Shown here: positions 1 to 6,827 of the stretch, piece by piece | How the letters are laid out: every line of letters begins with the position of its first letter | Numbering within the stretch: position 1 is the first letter of the stretch | Assembly: GCA_028571885.1 (NCBI GenBank) | Contig: JAPVVU010000163.1 | Coordinates: 1 to 7,021, forward strand | Length of the DNA: 7,021 nucleotides | Direction of reading: 5' to 3' | DNA from: Gammaproteobacteria bacterium | GTDB taxonomy: Bacteria; Pseudomonadota; Gammaproteobacteria; GRL18 | Program-made: the position numbers and the translations under genes | Notes under the pieces: generated by a model | Database searches by the model: none | What the model was told of the DNA's origin: nothing | Seen by the model: only the letters and a program-made list of their open reading frames with translations

Positions 1-2
1 TA

Positions 3-71
3 TTATTGGGCGATTTGACGCAGTCCGAGCACAATAATAAACGCCAGGTTCTGATGCGGAGCATTAAATAA
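3..71 (+). CDS. C-terminal end of an unidentified protein (partial)
   Basis: From the left edge, the frame beginning at base 3 is open for 22 codons and ends in tandem stops, TAA (69-71) and TGA (72-74). The peptide ends in ...NNKRQVLMRSIK, a polar, basic tail that would suit the C-terminus of a soluble protein. It is too short to assign to a family. It shares strand and frame with the DUF1415 gene that starts 96 bp later, so the two could be co-transcribed. That this is coding at all is an inference from the open frame and the double stop; a chance open frame of this length is quite possible. Confidence 0.35.
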   Translation, partial: LLGDLTQSEHNNKRQVLMRSIK

Positions 72-78
72 TGAATGC

Positions 79-145
79 TCACTATTTCCCCTCATGGGGC
101 CTACTTTTGGAGGAACAGTTATTTAGGCCCCGGACAAGATAGTGA
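79..145. repeat. Nested inverted repeat upstream of the DUF1415 gene
   Basis: There are two perfect nested arms. The outer stem is TCACTAT (79-85) with ATAGTGA (139-145), 7 bp. The inner stem is GGGGCCTA (96-103) with TAGGCCCC (124-131), 8 bp, around a 20-nt loop (104-123) that carries a Shine-Dalgarno-like GGAGG (109-113). A competing small hairpin, CCCC (88-91) with GGGG (96-99), uses the same G-run and excludes the inner stem. No T-run follows on either strand, so this is not a standard intrinsic terminator. It could be a leader structure of the DUF1415 mRNA, an mRNA 3'-end structure for the upstream gene, or a dispersed palindromic element. The sequence alone does not decide between these. 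Confidence 0.5.
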
Positions 146-154
146 ACGGTTTAT

Positions 155-160
155 TAGGAG
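155..160 (+). promoter_or_regulatory. Ribosome binding site fixing the DUF1415 start
   Basis: TAGGAG at 155-160 lies 7 nt before the ATG at 168. This spacing favours the ATG at 168 over the in-frame ATG at 75, which follows directly on the tandem stops and would run its first 31 codons through the inverted repeat. Confidence 0.7.
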
Positions 161-167
161 ATATGTA

Positions 168-707
168 ATGGAAAGAATGATTAAACAAACGCAGTGCTGG
201 TTGGATAGTGTGATCATTGAACATAATATTTGTCCATTTGCAAAAAGAGAGCGAGATAAAGGGAGTATTCGTTTCACTGTTGATGAATCATCAGAGTTTA
301 GCCAGGCATTGGAAAATTTAATTTTAGAATGTGAGCGGCTGGACGAAAATGCAGAAATTGAAACCACTCTATTTATCCTTGCAAAAGTTGGACAGGATTT
401 TAATGATTATCTGGATTTTCTGGATATTGCCAACCAGCTGCTCATTGAACAAGGCTGTGAGGGAGTTTATCAATTAGCCAGTTTCCATCCTGATTATTGT
501 TTTGCTGACAGTAATGTAGACGATCCGGCTAACTACACAAATCGTTCTCCTTATCCGACCTTGCATATCATTCGAGAAAAGAGTTTGGAAAAAGCTTTAC
601 AAAGCTATCCTGAACCCGAATTGATTCCTGAGCGAAATATCGATTATTGTCAAAACCTGGGCCTGGAGAAAATGCAGCAGATGCTGGCAGCATGTAAGAA
701 TAAGTGA
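168..707 (+). CDS. DUF1415 family protein
   Basis: This 179-residue protein belongs to the DUF1415 family, which is conserved in proteobacteria and has no established function. Visible hallmarks are NICPFAKRERDKGSIRF near residues 20-36, the block ASFHPDY at 104-110 followed by FAD, and NRSPYPTLHIIRE at 125-137. There is no signal peptide or membrane segment, so it should be cytosolic. The start at 168 is chosen because a TAGGAG site lies 7 nt upstream and because about 20 residues before the CPF motif is normal for the family; the frame is open back to 75 but that extension has no family character. The gene converges on the DsbA-like gene, whose end lies 62 bp away. Invariant Cys, His and Asp residues would suit a metal or redox role, but that is speculation. 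Confidence 0.9.
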   Translation: MERMIKQTQCWLDSVIIEHNICPFAKRERDKGSIRFTVDESSEFSQALENLILECERLDENAEIETTLFILAKVGQDFNDYLDFLDIANQLLIEQGCEGVYQLASFHPDYCFADSNVDDPANYTNRSPYPTLHIIREKSLEKALQSYPEPELIPERNIDYCQNLGLEKMQQMLAACKNK

Positions 708-769
708 TTAGCGTTCAGTCATCAGAAAGAGTTAGTTTCCATTACTGTTAAAAATTTTTCGGGGGGGAG

Positions 770-1435
770 TCATTCAAAATTGAGTAGCATATTAATTGTT
801 TCCAGCATGGAATCTGGATTGAGGTAATTAATACTGACAGGCCAGAAACTTTGGTCAATTTTTAATATTAAAGAGGGGTAGGAGTGGACGTTCATTTGCC
901 GGCATTGAGCGATTTGTTTTTCCAGCTCATGTTGAGTCTGTTCTGCCTGTAATTCAGAGTGAAACAATTGTTCATTCAGGCCAATGCTGTCTGCCAGTTT
1001 AATCAATACAGAATTATCAGATGGGTTGAGTGCCTGTTGATAATAGGCTTTTTGAATGGCATTGATCATTAATGTTTCGTATTTGTGATCGTTATTGTCA
1101 TCTTTTTTATCATTTTTTTGATCAAAGCTATGCGCTGCAATGACAGCGCGACAGGCCGGGTAGGTTGCTCGTCTGGGATAAGTTTGCTGCCAGTCATTCC
1201 AAAAATCGAAGTTAAATTGAATTCCGGGCACTTTTTGTTCAATACGCTGCCAGGTTGCATGCAATTGTTGACGCATTTCAGCAGGCATTGGAGAATCTGT
1301 ATCGCTTGCCAGACCACCTAGCAGAGATATAAATTCCAACTCTTCTGGCAGTTGCGGGCGTAGTTGCTCCAATACAGGCTTAAAAGCATAACACCAGCTG
1401 CACATGGGGTCATGTATGTAGTATAGACAATTGAT
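770..1435 (-). CDS. DsbA/FrnE-like thioredoxin-fold oxidoreductase, non-ATG start
   Basis: This is a thioredoxin-fold protein of the DsbA family, in the cytosolic FrnE/2-hydroxychromene-isomerase-like branch. It has a CSWC redox motif, an inserted helical domain (about residues 35-165) and a cis-proline loop with HSYPSLIL before the last strands. No signal peptide is seen, so it probably acts in the cytoplasm on thiols of unknown partners. The first ATG (1405) is the Met of PMCSWC and would remove the first beta-strand. Upstream codons in the same frame read NCLYYIHDP, as expected for the family. Between the in-frame TAA (1475-1477) and 1405 there is no ATG, GTG or TTG. The best start is ATC at 1433-1435, with GGGAG 9 nt upstream, giving 221 residues with CSWC at 12-15. 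A Lys/Asp/Asn-rich stretch (about residues 106-118) looks like a lineage-specific insertion. The fold assignment is firm; the exact start and substrate are not. Confidence 0.85.
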   Translation of the reverse strand: MNCLYYIHDPMCSWCYAFKPVLEQLRPQLPEELEFISLLGGLASDTDSPMPAEMRQQLHATWQRIEQKVPGIQFNFDFWNDWQQTYPRRATYPACRAVIAAHSFDQKNDKKDDNNDHKYETLMINAIQKAYYQQALNPSDNSVLIKLADSIGLNEQLFHSELQAEQTQHELEKQIAQCRQMNVHSYPSLILKIDQSFWPVSINYLNPDSMLETINMLLNFE

Positions 1436-1444
1436 AGCACAGAA

Positions 1445-1449
1445 CTCCC
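1445..1449 (-). promoter_or_regulatory. Shine-Dalgarno of the DsbA-like gene
   Basis: GGGAG on the minus strand lies 9 nt before the ATC codon at 1433-1435 and about 40 nt before the first ATG of the frame. Its position supports initiation near 1435, not at 1405. Confidence 0.5.
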
Positions 1450-1552
1450 AGAAATTTAGACTAAATAACTGTTCTTAAATAGTATCCATTGAGTACCAGA
1501 ATAAAAGGCGGATACCATTTCGGAATAGCTATTTAAAATGCTGCAAATTAAG

Positions 1553-1576
1553 TAACCATGGGCTCAACAGTGGTTA
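1553..1576 (-). terminator. Weak hairpin downstream of metH
   Basis: A 6-bp perfect stem, TAACCA with TGGTTA (1571-1576 and 1553-1558), encloses a 12-nt loop about 35 nt beyond the metH stop. Read in the direction of metH it is followed by CTTAATTT, a poor U-tract. It may be a weak terminator or a 3'-end structure between metH and the DsbA-like gene. The low stem stability keeps confidence low. Confidence 0.22.
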
Positions 1577-1610
1577 TTAAGAAATATACGCTGAATAGTG
1601 ACCAAATTAT

Positions 1611-4600
1611 TTAATAGCTCAGAACAGGTGATAACCAGCGTTCTGCTTCCTCTAAAGATATACCTTTACGTTGAGCATAGTTTTCAACTTGATCCTTATG
1701 GACCTTACCCGTACCAAAATAACTGGCCTGAGGATGGGCTAAATACAATCCTGAGACTGCTGCAGCCGGCATCATGGCATAACTGCTGGTGAGTTCAATT
1801 CCTGTCTGTTCTTTAACATCAAGAAGCGACCACAGAGTGGCTTTTTCTGTGTGTTCGGGGCAGGCGGGGTAACCTGGTGCTGGACGTATACCCTGATATT
1901 GTTCGCTTATCAGGGCTTTATTGTCCAACGCTTCATCCGCAGCATAACCCCAGTACTTTTTGCGTACCAGTTCGTGCATGGTCTCTGCAAACGCTTCAGC
2001 TAATCTGTCTGCTAATGCTTTAAGCATAATGGATTGGTAATCATCATGATCTTTTTCAAACTCAGCCAGCTTAGTTTCAATGCCTATACCTGTGGTCACA
2101 GCAAAGGCACCGATATAGTCCTGCACTCCACTGTCTTTTGGGGCAATGGTATCGGCCAGACACTGATTATATTTACCCAGAGGCTTTTTCATTTGCTGAC
2201 GCAGGAAATGGAAAGTTTCTAATACGCCCTGTCGGGAGTCATCCTGATAAAGCTCAACGTCATCATCATTAATGCTATTGGCAGGATAAAAACCAATAAT
2301 GGCATTGGCTTTAAGCCATTTCTCACTGATAATTTTGTCCAGCATATCAGTCGCGTCCTGATAAACATTACGGGCTTCTTCACCATATTTTTCATTATCC
2401 AAAATGGCCGGGAAGCGCCCTTTCAGTTCCCATGTCTGGAAAAACGGACCCCAGTCGATTCTTTCTTTTAAATCAGCCAGCGGAAAATCGATGAATGTTT
2501 TACTGCCAAAAAAGGCTGGCTTTACAGGATGATAGCTGTCAGGGCCTTCATTCCAGTTAAGAGGCAGTTTATTCTTGCGAGCCTGCTCCAGGGTGATCTG
2601 GTTTGTTTTGCCAGTTTTCTTCGCCCGGGCATCCCGAATGGCCTGATACTCTTCAGCAACGGATTTTACAAAGCTGTCTTTCAATGTGTTAGACAATAAG
2701 CTCTGACTAACGCCCACTGCACGAGAAGCATCCGCTACATGGACAACCGGATTCTCATATTCCGGTTCAATTTTTACTGCAGTATGAATACTGGAGGTTG
2801 TGGCTCCGCCGAGCATAATTGGAATGCTGAAGTTCTGGCGCTGCATCTCTTTGGCAATATGAACCATTTCATCTAATGACGGCGTGATTAAACCCGATAA
2901 ACCGATAATGTCACAGTTTTCTTCTTTGGCTTTTTTAAGAATATCGTCAGCAGGCACCATTACGCCCATATCAATCACTTCAAAATTATTACACTGCAGG
3001 ACAACGCCGACGATATTTTTACCAATATCATGCACATCACCTTTAACGGTTGCCATTAATATTTTGCCATTATGACTGCTGACGGATTTTCCGTTTTTAG
3101 CGGCTTCAGCTTTTTGAGCATCAATGTAAGGCATGAGCCAGGCAACTGCTTTTTTCATGACTCGGGCTGATTTAACTACCTGAGGCAAAAACATTTTTCC
3201 ACTGCCGAATAAATCTCCCACAGTATTCATGCCGTCCATTAACGGGCCTTCAATAACTTCAATGGGCTCATCAAATTTCAGACGAGCTTCTTCAGTATCT
3301 TCATCGATATAGTCAGTGATACCTTTGACCAGTGAATGACTGAGTCGTGCCGCGACATCCAGTTCACGCCAGCTGAGGTCAACAACGCGACCTTTACCGC
3401 CAATGGCATCGCCGCGATAATTTTCAGCCACTTCTAACAGGGCGTCTGTTGCCTTCGGGCTGCGATTCAGTACAACATCTTCTACTTTGTCACGTAAATC
3501 TTTAGGGATGTCATCGTATATAGCCAGCTGTCCGGCATTAACAATACCCATATCCATTCCAGCCTGAATGGCATGGTATAAAAAAACCGCATGAATGGCT
3601 TCACGAATAGGGTTGTTGCCGCGAAAAGAAAAAGAAACATTGGATACACCACCAGAAATTTTGGCATAAGGCAGCGTTTGTTTAATGACACGAGTGGCTT
3701 CAATAAAATCAACACCATAATTATTGTGTTCTTCAATTCCTGTTGCGATGGCAAAGATATTGGGATCAAAAATAATATCTTCGGGTGGGAAGCCCACCTG
3801 CTCAGTCAAAATTTTGTAAGAACGAGTACAGATGTCAATTTTTCTTTGCTGCGTATCAGCTTGTCCGTCTTCATCAAATGCCATAACAATGGTTGCTGCA
3901 CCATATCGGCGAATCAATTTAGCATGATGAATAAAAAGTGCTTCACCTTCTTTAAGGCTGATGGAATTAACGATGCCTTTACCCTGTATGCATTTCAGAC
4001 CAGCCTCAATGACTTCCCATTTGGAAGAATCCACCATGACAGGTACTTTTGCAATTTCGGGTTCAGCGGCTATCAGGTTTAAAAAACGAGTCATAGCTGC
4101 GACACCATCAAGCATGGCTTCATCCATGTTGATATCAATGATCTGAGCGCCGCTTTCAACCTGCTGCTGTGCCACTGAAACAGCTTCTTCGTAATTTTCT
4201 TCTTTGATCAGGCGTAGAAAGCGGGCTGAACCAGTGACGTTAGTACGCTCGCCGACATTAATAAACAGCGAGTCATCATTAATGTTAAATGCTTCCTGAC
4301 CTGAGAGACGACATTGTTTGTCACTGTCAGGAATAATGCGTGGTGCGTGTTTCTCAACGGCTGCTTTTATGGCACGAATGGTATCAGGTGTGGTACCGCA
4401 GCAACCGCCAATAATATTAATATAGCCGGATGCCGCCCATTCTTCGAGCTGTTCAGCCATTTGTTCGGGAGATTCATCATAGCCGCCCAGTTCATTGGGC
4501 AGGCCGGCATTGGGGTGTGCAGACACGGCACAGCTGGAAATATTGGACAATTCTTCAACATAAGCACGCAGATCATCTGCACCTAAGGCACAGTTCAAAC

Positions 4601-5375
4601 CAATTGAAATGGGATCTGCATGGTTCAAGGCATTATAAAATGCTTCAGTTGTCTGACCTGATAGTGTGCGCCCGGATTTGTCAGTAATGGTGCCTGAAAT
4701 CATAATAGGGTATTCAACATCATGATCGTCAAAATATTTTTTCACAGCAAAGACGGCGGCTTTGGCATTGAGTGTATCAAAAATAGTTTCAATCAGTAAT
4801 ATATCCGCCCCCCCATTGATTAAACCGCGGGTGGCATCATAATAAGCATCAACTAACTGATCAAAGCTGACGTTGCGAAAACCGGGATCATTGACATCAG
4901 GTGATATGCTGGCAGTTCGATTGGTAGGCCCCAGAACACCGGCTACAAAACGAGGTATGCCATCTTTTTCTTCTGCTTCATCTGCAGCTTCTCGGGCAAT
5001 TTGAGCAGAGGCGACATTTAACTCATAGGCCAGCTCTTCCATTTTGTAATCAGCCATCGCAATGGTGGTTGAGCTGAATGTATTGGTTTCAATAATATCA
5101 GCACCCGCTTCAAGATACTGGCTGTGAATTGATTTAATAATTTGCGGCTGAGTAATGGAAAGGAGATCATTATTGCCTTTGAGATCCGATGCCCAGTCTT
5201 TGAAACGCTCACCTCGAAAATCAGCTTCACCCAGTTCATACTGCTGAATCATTGTTCCCATGGCACCATCTAAAAACAGAATACGTTCTTTAAGTTGAGA
5301 TTGCAGACGTGCAAAGCGTGGCTTACGGTTTTGCGCGCTCTTTTGCAGCGATGTGTTGGGTGTCGTATGAGGCAT
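1611..5375 (-). CDS. metH: Cobalamin-dependent methionine synthase
   Basis: MetH transfers a methyl group from 5-methyltetrahydrofolate through enzyme-bound cobalamin to homocysteine, giving methionine and tetrahydrofolate in the cytosol. All four modules are present in its 1254 residues (E. coli, 1227). The homocysteine-binding barrel (about 30-345) has DGAMGTM and zinc ligands Cys262, Cys325 and Cys326 (NCALG, GGCCGTTP). The folate-binding barrel (about 370-640) starts FINVGERTNVTGSARF. The cobalamin cap and Rossmann domains (about 665-920) contain GDVHDIGKN, with His782 as cobalt ligand, and Asp780 and Ser833 completing the ligand triad. The C-terminal reactivation domain has the S-adenosylmethionine-binding RPAPGYPACPEHTEK at 1164-1178. 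No frameshift or missing catalytic residue is seen. The start gives an N-terminus some 10 residues longer than in E. coli, and its Shine-Dalgarno is poor. The gene has a promoter candidate of its own and follows the membrane protein gene by 178 nt. Confidence 0.98.
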   Translation of the reverse strand: MPHTTPNTSLQKSAQNRKPRFARLQSQLKERILFLDGAMGTMIQQYELGEADFRGERFKDWASDLKGNNDLLSITQPQIIKSIHSQYLEAGADIIETNTFSSTTIAMADYKMEELAYELNVASAQIAREAADEAEEKDGIPRFVAGVLGPTNRTASISPDVNDPGFRNVSFDQLVDAYYDATRGLINGGADILLIETIFDTLNAKAAVFAVKKYFDDHDVEYPIMISGTITDKSGRTLSGQTTEAFYNALNHADPISIGLNCALGADDLRAYVEELSNISSCAVSAHPNAGLPNELGGYDESPEQMAEQLEEWAASGYINIIGGCCGTTPDTIRAIKAAVEKHAPRIIPDSDKQCRLSGQEAFNINDDSLFINVGERTNVTGSARFLRLIKEENYEEAVSVAQQQVESGAQIIDINMDEAMLDGVAAMTRFLNLIAAEPEIAKVPVMVDSSKWEVIEAGLKCIQGKGIVNSISLKEGEALFIHHAKLIRRYGAATIVMAFDEDGQADTQQRKIDICTRSYKILTEQVGFPPEDIIFDPNIFAIATGIEEHNNYGVDFIEATRVIKQTLPYAKISGGVSNVSFSFRGNNPIREAIHAVFLYHAIQAGMDMGIVNAGQLAIYDDIPKDLRDKVEDVVLNRSPKATDALLEVAENYRGDAIGGKGRVVDLSWRELDVAARLSHSLVKGITDYIDEDTEEARLKFDEPIEVIEGPLMDGMNTVGDLFGSGKMFLPQVVKSARVMKKAVAWLMPYIDAQKAEAAKNGKSVSSHNGKILMATVKGDVHDIGKNIVGVVLQCNNFEVIDMGVMVPADDILKKAKEENCDIIGLSGLITPSLDEMVHIAKEMQRQNFSIPIMLGGATTSSIHTAVKIEPEYENPVVHVADASRAVGVSQSLLSNTLKDSFVKSVAEEYQAIRDARAKKTGKTNQITLEQARKNKLPLNWNEGPDSYHPVKPAFFGSKTFIDFPLADLKERIDWGPFFQTWELKGRFPAILDNEKYGEEARNVYQDATDMLDKIISEKWLKANAIIGFYPANSINDDDVELYQDDSRQGVLETFHFLRQQMKKPLGKYNQCLADTIAPKDSGVQDYIGAFAVTTGIGIETKLAEFEKDHDDYQSIMLKALADRLAEAFAETMHELVRKKYWGYAADEALDNKALISEQYQGIRPAPGYPACPEHTEKATLWSLLDVKEQTGIELTSSYAMMPAAAVSGLYLAHPQASYFGTGKVHKDQVENYAQRKGISLEEAERWLSPVLSY

Positions 5376-5409
5376 TGTGTTAGACCAATTATCCAGACTA
5401 AAAAAGCGT

Positions 5410-5438
5410 ATTTTAGCAGGAATTAAAGGTCTTGTAGA
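5410..5438 (-). promoter_or_regulatory. Candidate sigma-70 promoter of metH (extended -10)
   Basis: On the minus strand, TCTACA (5433-5438; 4 of 6 to consensus) and TAAAAT (5410-5415; 5 of 6) are 17 bp apart. The -10 is preceded by TG one base upstream (TGC at 5416-5418), which makes it an extended -10. Transcription would begin near 5403, giving a 5' leader of about 28 nt before the metH ATG. Such a short leader leaves no room for a riboswitch. Confidence 0.45.
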
Positions 5439-5503
5439 TTAGTTTTCTTTAATTTGCAGTTCTATTGCTTATCTCAATAAAAGGTATGAATAAAGTTGCA
5501 CTT

Positions 5504-5553
5504 AGGGCTTTAGTCAGGACTTTAGAAAAGTCATAATCCTGTGCCTGAGCCCT
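5504..5553 (-). other. Imperfect hairpin between the membrane protein gene and metH
   Basis: This begins one base after the stop codon of the membrane protein gene. The arms AGGGCT (5548-5553, minus strand) and AGCCCT (5504-5509) form a 6-bp outer stem. Next inward come CAGG/CCTG, and at the tip GACTT and AAGTC pair around a five-base loop (about 5518-5532). In the transcript direction it is followed by AAGTGCAACTTT, not a clean U-tract. It may be a weak terminator or a 3' stabilising structure for the upstream operon. It lies upstream of the proposed metH start site, so it would only matter for read-through transcripts. Confidence 0.35.
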
Positions 5554-5976
5554 TTAATGGGTGTGCGGTAGAACATACAGCAGGAACTCTTCTATAATTG
5601 CTGGATCCGGCAGTGAAGCAAACATAAAAAACAGCCAGATAGGTGCAAAAATGAGTGCATAGAGACGTAACATCCAGTTTGATTGTGCCAGCCACCAATC
5701 GGACATCTCATGCAGACTTTCTTCGGACAGAAAGGGCATGGTCATGGCCAGAAATATTACCGCAATGCCCAGAAATAACATCATATTAGGAAAGCCGGTG
5801 AAAGGCGCTGCGGCTATAATAATAAATCCCATCAGCATACGGATAACGATGACGGCATTAATCCAGCGAGGTGCGAAGAAGAAATGCAGTAATTTCTTCA
5901 TAGGTGAGGTAAAAAGCAGAAGCATCAGGCTGATAAGAAATAAAATGCTGGCAATTGAGGTTATTATGTAAGCCAT
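5554..5976 (-). CDS. Small four-helix integral membrane protein, function unknown
   Basis: I do not recognise a family for this 140-residue protein. Hydrophobicity suggests four transmembrane helices at about residues 4-24, 42-60, 64-82 and 104-121. Positively charged residues (KK at 27-28, R37, R46) sit between helices 1 and 2. An acidic and aromatic stretch, SEESLHEMSDWWLAQSNW (84-101), separates helices 3 and 4. The C-terminus is short and ends in PHTH. The start is well supported by GGAG (5982-5985) 5 nt before the ATG. It follows the HAD phosphatase gene by 34 nt and is very likely co-transcribed with it. No catalytic or transport signature can be seen. It could be a small conserved inner-membrane protein of gammaproteobacteria, but the neighbourhood gives no firm clue to its role. 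Confidence 0.8.
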   Translation of the reverse strand: MAYIITSIASILFLISLMLLLFTSPMKKLLHFFFAPRWINAVIVIRMLMGFIIIAAAPFTGFPNMMLFLGIAVIFLAMTMPFLSEESLHEMSDWWLAQSNWMLRLYALIFAPIWLFFMFASLPDPAIIEEFLLYVLPHTH

Positions 5977-6010
5977 TTAGTCTCCATTATTATTTTAATT
6001 TTTTACTTAA

Positions 6011-6709
6011 TTATAACGCCTTAAGAATTGCTGGCAATTGATTTAATTGATCTATCTCTATAAAAGGGGGATTAAGCACGGTTGGCCAGGGGGAATGATG
6101 GCGATTCAGCCAGATTGCCTGGATGCCGGATTGTTGAGCTCCTTGTATATCGCTGATTGGATCATCACCAATATGGATGACTTCTGATGCTTTTAATTTT
6201 TGCTTTTCTAATAATGAGTTGAAGACAATAGGGTGTGGTTTTTGTTGCCCTGCATCGGCAGCTGACCAGGAGAATTCAAATAGATGCCCCAGCCCAATTC
6301 GGTAGATATCTGCATTGCCGTTAGTGACAGCACCCAGTCGATAATTTGTTTTCAGTCTTTCCAGGGTTGGAATGACATCATCATACAGACTGACCTTATT
6401 TCGTTCGACAATATAGAAGTCAAAAGCATCTTGAATAAATTGTTGTTCCTGTTGGGGGGAATAACCCATTTCCTGCGATAATTGCGAAAAAGATTTTTTT
6501 CGTAAAGCCGTTAAATCATGGGCAATATGCTGGTGTTTCTTTGCCAGCTGTATGCGTTTATGACGTAATTGCTTAATGGAATACTGGTTGGGGATGTCGG
6601 GGTGGTGATTGGCAAACCACTGATGAAGTCGTTCTTCTGTACGCAGGATTGTGATCATGCAGGGCCAGAGAGTATCATCCAGATCAAAAGTCAGTAATTT
6701 GATTGCCAT
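6011..6709 (-). CDS. HAD-superfamily phosphatase, YigB-like
   Basis: This 232-residue HAD hydrolase has all four motifs. Motif I is DLDDT, with nucleophile Asp9 and acid/base Asp11. Motif II is the Thr129 region (VTNGNA), motif III is Lys157 (KPHP) and motif IV is GDDPISD (181-187), which binds magnesium. An alpha-helical cap lies between about residues 17 and 105. The overall pattern, including TFDLDDTL, ILRTE, the TNGNA block and GDD..SDIQGA, resembles E. coli YigB, which is known to dephosphorylate FMN and a riboflavin-pathway intermediate; that activity here is inferred. The segment after motif I reads WPCMIT where relatives usually have W/Y-D-x-x-PV, a local divergence. A TAA directly before the ATG fixes the start, yet no Shine-Dalgarno is visible. 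The gene begins 29 nt after tRNA-Asp, so the two may share a transcript. Confidence 0.9.
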   Translation of the reverse strand: MAIKLLTFDLDDTLWPCMITILRTEERLHQWFANHHPDIPNQYSIKQLRHKRIQLAKKHQHIAHDLTALRKKSFSQLSQEMGYSPQQEQQFIQDAFDFYIVERNKVSLYDDVIPTLERLKTNYRLGAVTNGNADIYRIGLGHLFEFSWSAADAGQQKPHPIVFNSLLEKQKLKASEVIHIGDDPISDIQGAQQSGIQAIWLNRHHSPWPTVLNPPFIEIDQLNQLPAILKAL

Positions 6710-6738
6710 TTAAATAGATAATGCTGTTTTAATAAAAA

Positions 6739-6815
6739 TGGCGGAACGGACGGGACTCGAACCCGCGACCCCCTGCGTGACAGGCAGGTATTCTAACCAG
6801 CTGAACTACCGCTCC
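6739..6815 (-). tRNA. tRNA-Asp (anticodon GUC)
   Basis: This 77-nt tRNA folds as a cloverleaf and differs very little from E. coli tRNA-Asp. The acceptor stem is GGAGCGG with CCGTTCC, then discriminator G and an encoded CCA (6739-6741). The D-loop carries AGCTGGTTAGA. The anticodon stem is CCTGC/GCAGG around CTGTCAC, with GTC at 6779-6781. The T-arm contains GGGTTCGAGTCCC. Discriminator G73 and the GUC anticodon are the aspartate identity elements. It has its own strong promoter just upstream, and a TTTTT run follows the CCA directly. Confidence 0.98.
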
Positions 6816-6827
6816 GAAGTGGTGCAT

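Noticed and set aside
75..167. 31-residue N-terminal extension of the DUF1415 protein from the ATG at 75
   Set aside because: There is no ribosome binding site before 75. The extension is encoded by the inverted repeat, and the family N-terminus fits the ATG at 168 with its TAGGAG.
761..767. Run of seven G as a possible frameshift site in the DsbA-like gene
   Set aside because: It lies beyond the TGA stop (770-772) in the reading direction, so it cannot alter the protein; the C-terminus looks complete.
708..769. Bidirectional terminator between the convergent genes
   Set aside because: Only the short palindrome AAAAATTTTT is present; no GC-rich stem precedes a T-run on either strand.
1482..1515. 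Inverted repeat GTATCC/GGATAC upstream of the DsbA-like gene
   Set aside because: The 6-bp arms with a 22-nt gap do not extend further, and no other evidence for an operator was found.
3591..4082. 163-codon plus-strand frame
   Set aside because: It lies wholly antisense to the well-conserved folate-binding part of metH, has no family resemblance, and is a typical shadow frame.
5376..5553. Cobalamin or other riboswitch in the metH leader
   Set aside because: The interval has no recognisable B12-box or SAM-box core, and the best promoter leaves a leader of only about 28 nt.
5738..5971. 77-codon plus-strand frame
   Set aside because: It is antisense to the membrane protein gene, which has a good ribosome binding site and clear helix periodicity; this frame has neither.
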